Assembly (NCBI GenBank): GCA_027490555.1
Contig: JAIXXW010000043.1
Span: forward strand, 1-6,489
DNA length: 6,489 bases
Reading direction: 5' to 3'
From: Comamonadaceae bacterium
GTDB lineage: Bacteria; Pseudomonadota; Gammaproteobacteria; Burkholderiales; Burkholderiaceae_C
In this document: positions 5,315 to 6,489 of the stretch, one piece after another
Layout: the number at the start of each line of letters is the position of its first letter
Numbering within the stretch: the first letter of the stretch is position 1
Made by a program: the position numbers and the translations under genes
The notes under the pieces: model-generated
Database searches by the model: none
The model's input: only the letters and a program-made list of their open reading frames with translations
What the model was told of the DNA's origin: nothing

Positions 5315-6489
5315 ATGAACCCGATGTGGGATCCGGTGCACGCCATGCGTCCAGGTGTGCTGCAGTTGAAGAGCCTGCCCCCCTTGTCGCTGTATGTGCA
5401 CCTGCCCTGGTGCATCCAGAAATGCCCCTATTGCGACTTCAATTCGCACGAATGGCGGGCCGGGGTGGACGCGCCATCCACCCAAGAGGCCTACATCGAC
5501 ACCCTCTTGAGCGACCTGGAGGCCAGCTTGCCGCTGATCTGGGGCCGCAGCATCCAGACCGTGTTTTTCGGCGGCGGCACGCCCAGCCTGTTTTCGCCCG
5601 AGGCCATCGACCGCCTGGTGTCCGGCATTCGGGCCCGGGTGCGCCTGGCCCCCGACGCCGAAGTGAGCCTGGAGGCGAACCCTGGCACCTTTGAAAAAGA
5701 CCGCTTCAAGGCCTTTCGGCAAGCCGGCATCAACCGCCTGTCGATCGGTGTGCAGAGTTTTGACAATGCACACCTGAAAAGCCTGGGCCGGGTGCACGAC
5801 CGGGATCAGGCCCTGGCGGCTGTGAGCGAGGCGGCGCAGGTGTTTGACACCTTCAACCTCGACCTGATGTACGCCCTGCCGGGACAGACCCTGGCAGGTC
5901 TGACGCAGGACATCCAGACCGCGCTGGCCTTTGCGCCACCGCACATCTCCATCTACCACCTGACGATCGAGCCCAACACGGTGTTCGCCAAGTACCCGCC
6001 CACTTTGCCCGAGGACGACTTGGCCTACGAGATGATGGACCGCATCACCGAACTGACCGCCTTGGCGGGCCTGGAGCGCTACGAAGTCTCGGCCTATGCC
6101 AAACCAGGCCACCGGTGCGCGCACAACCTGAACTATTGGCAGTTTGGGGATTACCTGGGCATTGGGGCCGGCGCGCACAGCAAGCTCAGTTTTGCGCACC
6201 GCGTGCTGCGCCAAGTGCGTTTTCGCGATCCCATGCTCTACATGCAGCAAGCCCGCAAGGGTGAGGCGGTCACGCAAAGCACCGAGGTGTCACGCCAGGA
6301 CCTGCCCTTTGAGTTCATGCTCAATGCCTTGCGCTTGCGGGAGGGTTTTGACCTGGCCGATTATGTGGACCGCACCGGGCTGGCCGTGACCAGCATCCAG
6401 CAGGGGCTGCAGGCGGCTGAAAAAGCAGGGTTGATTGGCCGCGACCTGCACCGGGTGTGGCCAACCCCGAAAGGTTTTGACTTTTTGAG
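5315..6489 (+). CDS. hemW: Radical SAM heme chaperone HemW, 3' end cut by window edge
   Basis: Radical SAM protein of the HemN-like family. HemW is known as a heme-binding chaperone that delivers heme to respiratory enzymes, not as a coproporphyrinogen oxidase, though it is often annotated as one. 391 codons are open with no stop; the family is about 380-410 residues, so only a short C-terminal piece is missing. Seen: LSLYVHLPWC with the 4Fe-4S motif C33-x3-C37-x2-C40. The residue after the next one is F42, where HemN has a fourth cysteine, which points to HemW. Also GGGTPS (86-91), EANPGTF (120-126), RLSIGVQSF (141-149), FNLDLMYALPGQ (180-191), HLTIEPNT (215-222), HNLNYW (270-275) and the GDYLGIGAGAHSK loop (278-290). 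Starts at 5324 or 5345 are possible, since family similarity begins near SLPPLSLY (20-27). Third gene of the plus-strand set. Confidence 0.95.
   Translation, partial: MNPMWDPVHAMRPGVLQLKSLPPLSLYVHLPWCIQKCPYCDFNSHEWRAGVDAPSTQEAYIDTLLSDLEASLPLIWGRSIQTVFFGGGTPSLFSPEAIDRLVSGIRARVRLAPDAEVSLEANPGTFEKDRFKAFRQAGINRLSIGVQSFDNAHLKSLGRVHDRDQALAAVSEAAQVFDTFNLDLMYALPGQTLAGLTQDIQTALAFAPPHISIYHLTIEPNTVFAKYPPTLPEDDLAYEMMDRITELTALAGLERYEVSAYAKPGHRCAHNLNYWQFGDYLGIGAGAHSKLSFAHRVLRQVRFRDPMLYMQQARKGEAVTQSTEVSRQDLPFEFMLNALRLREGFDLADYVDRTGLAVTSIQQGLQAAEKAGLIGRDLHRVWPTPKGFDFL

Noticed and set aside
5123..6277. 384-codon minus-strand frame opposite rdgB and hemW
   Set aside because: Antisense shadow. The plus strand encodes continuous HemW with all its motifs.
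5315..6489. Coproporphyrinogen III oxidase (HemN) for the last gene
   Set aside because: The fourth cysteine of the HemN CxxxCxxCxC motif is phenylalanine here, and the CPYCDFNSH context is that of HemW.

Overview
The window is an ordinary housekeeping region of a GC-rich betaproteobacterium, most likely Burkholderiales and probably Comamonadaceae. That placement rests on the proteins, on the gene order yicC-gmk-rpoZ-spoT facing rph-rdgB-hemW, and on codon use that avoids TTA/CTA. It was made from recall, not from a search. I see no insertion sequence, phage, CRISPR array, tRNA or rRNA. I also see no sign of an undescribed system, and none of the odd features below amounts to one.

Left half, minus strand (read from right to left): yicC (YicC-family endoribonuclease, 3761-2844) overlaps or abuts gmk (guanylate kinase, ending at 2212). 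After a 31-base gap comes rpoZ (RNA polymerase omega, 2180-1980). The 111-base rpoZ-spoT gap holds two consecutive hairpins, the second a strong rho-independent terminator. Then comes spoT (bifunctional (p)ppGpp synthetase/hydrolase), which starts at 1868 and runs off the left edge near its CCRP motif. The set links guanine nucleotide supply (Gmk makes GDP), the alarmone made from GDP/GTP (SpoT) and an RNA polymerase subunit that forms part of a ppGpp site (omega).

Centre: a 159-base divergent intergenic region (3762-3920) separates yicC from rph. It contains an extended -10-like element facing yicC and several inverted repeats that would fall in the yicC leader.

Right half, plus strand: rph (RNase PH, 3' tRNA trimming), rdgB (dITP/XTP pyrophosphatase) and hemW (radical SAM heme chaperone) are packed with gaps of 13 and 7 bases, as in an operon. 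hemW has no stop before the right edge and lacks only its last few residues. None of the three plus-strand genes has a clear Shine-Dalgarno sequence, whereas yicC, gmk and rpoZ do.
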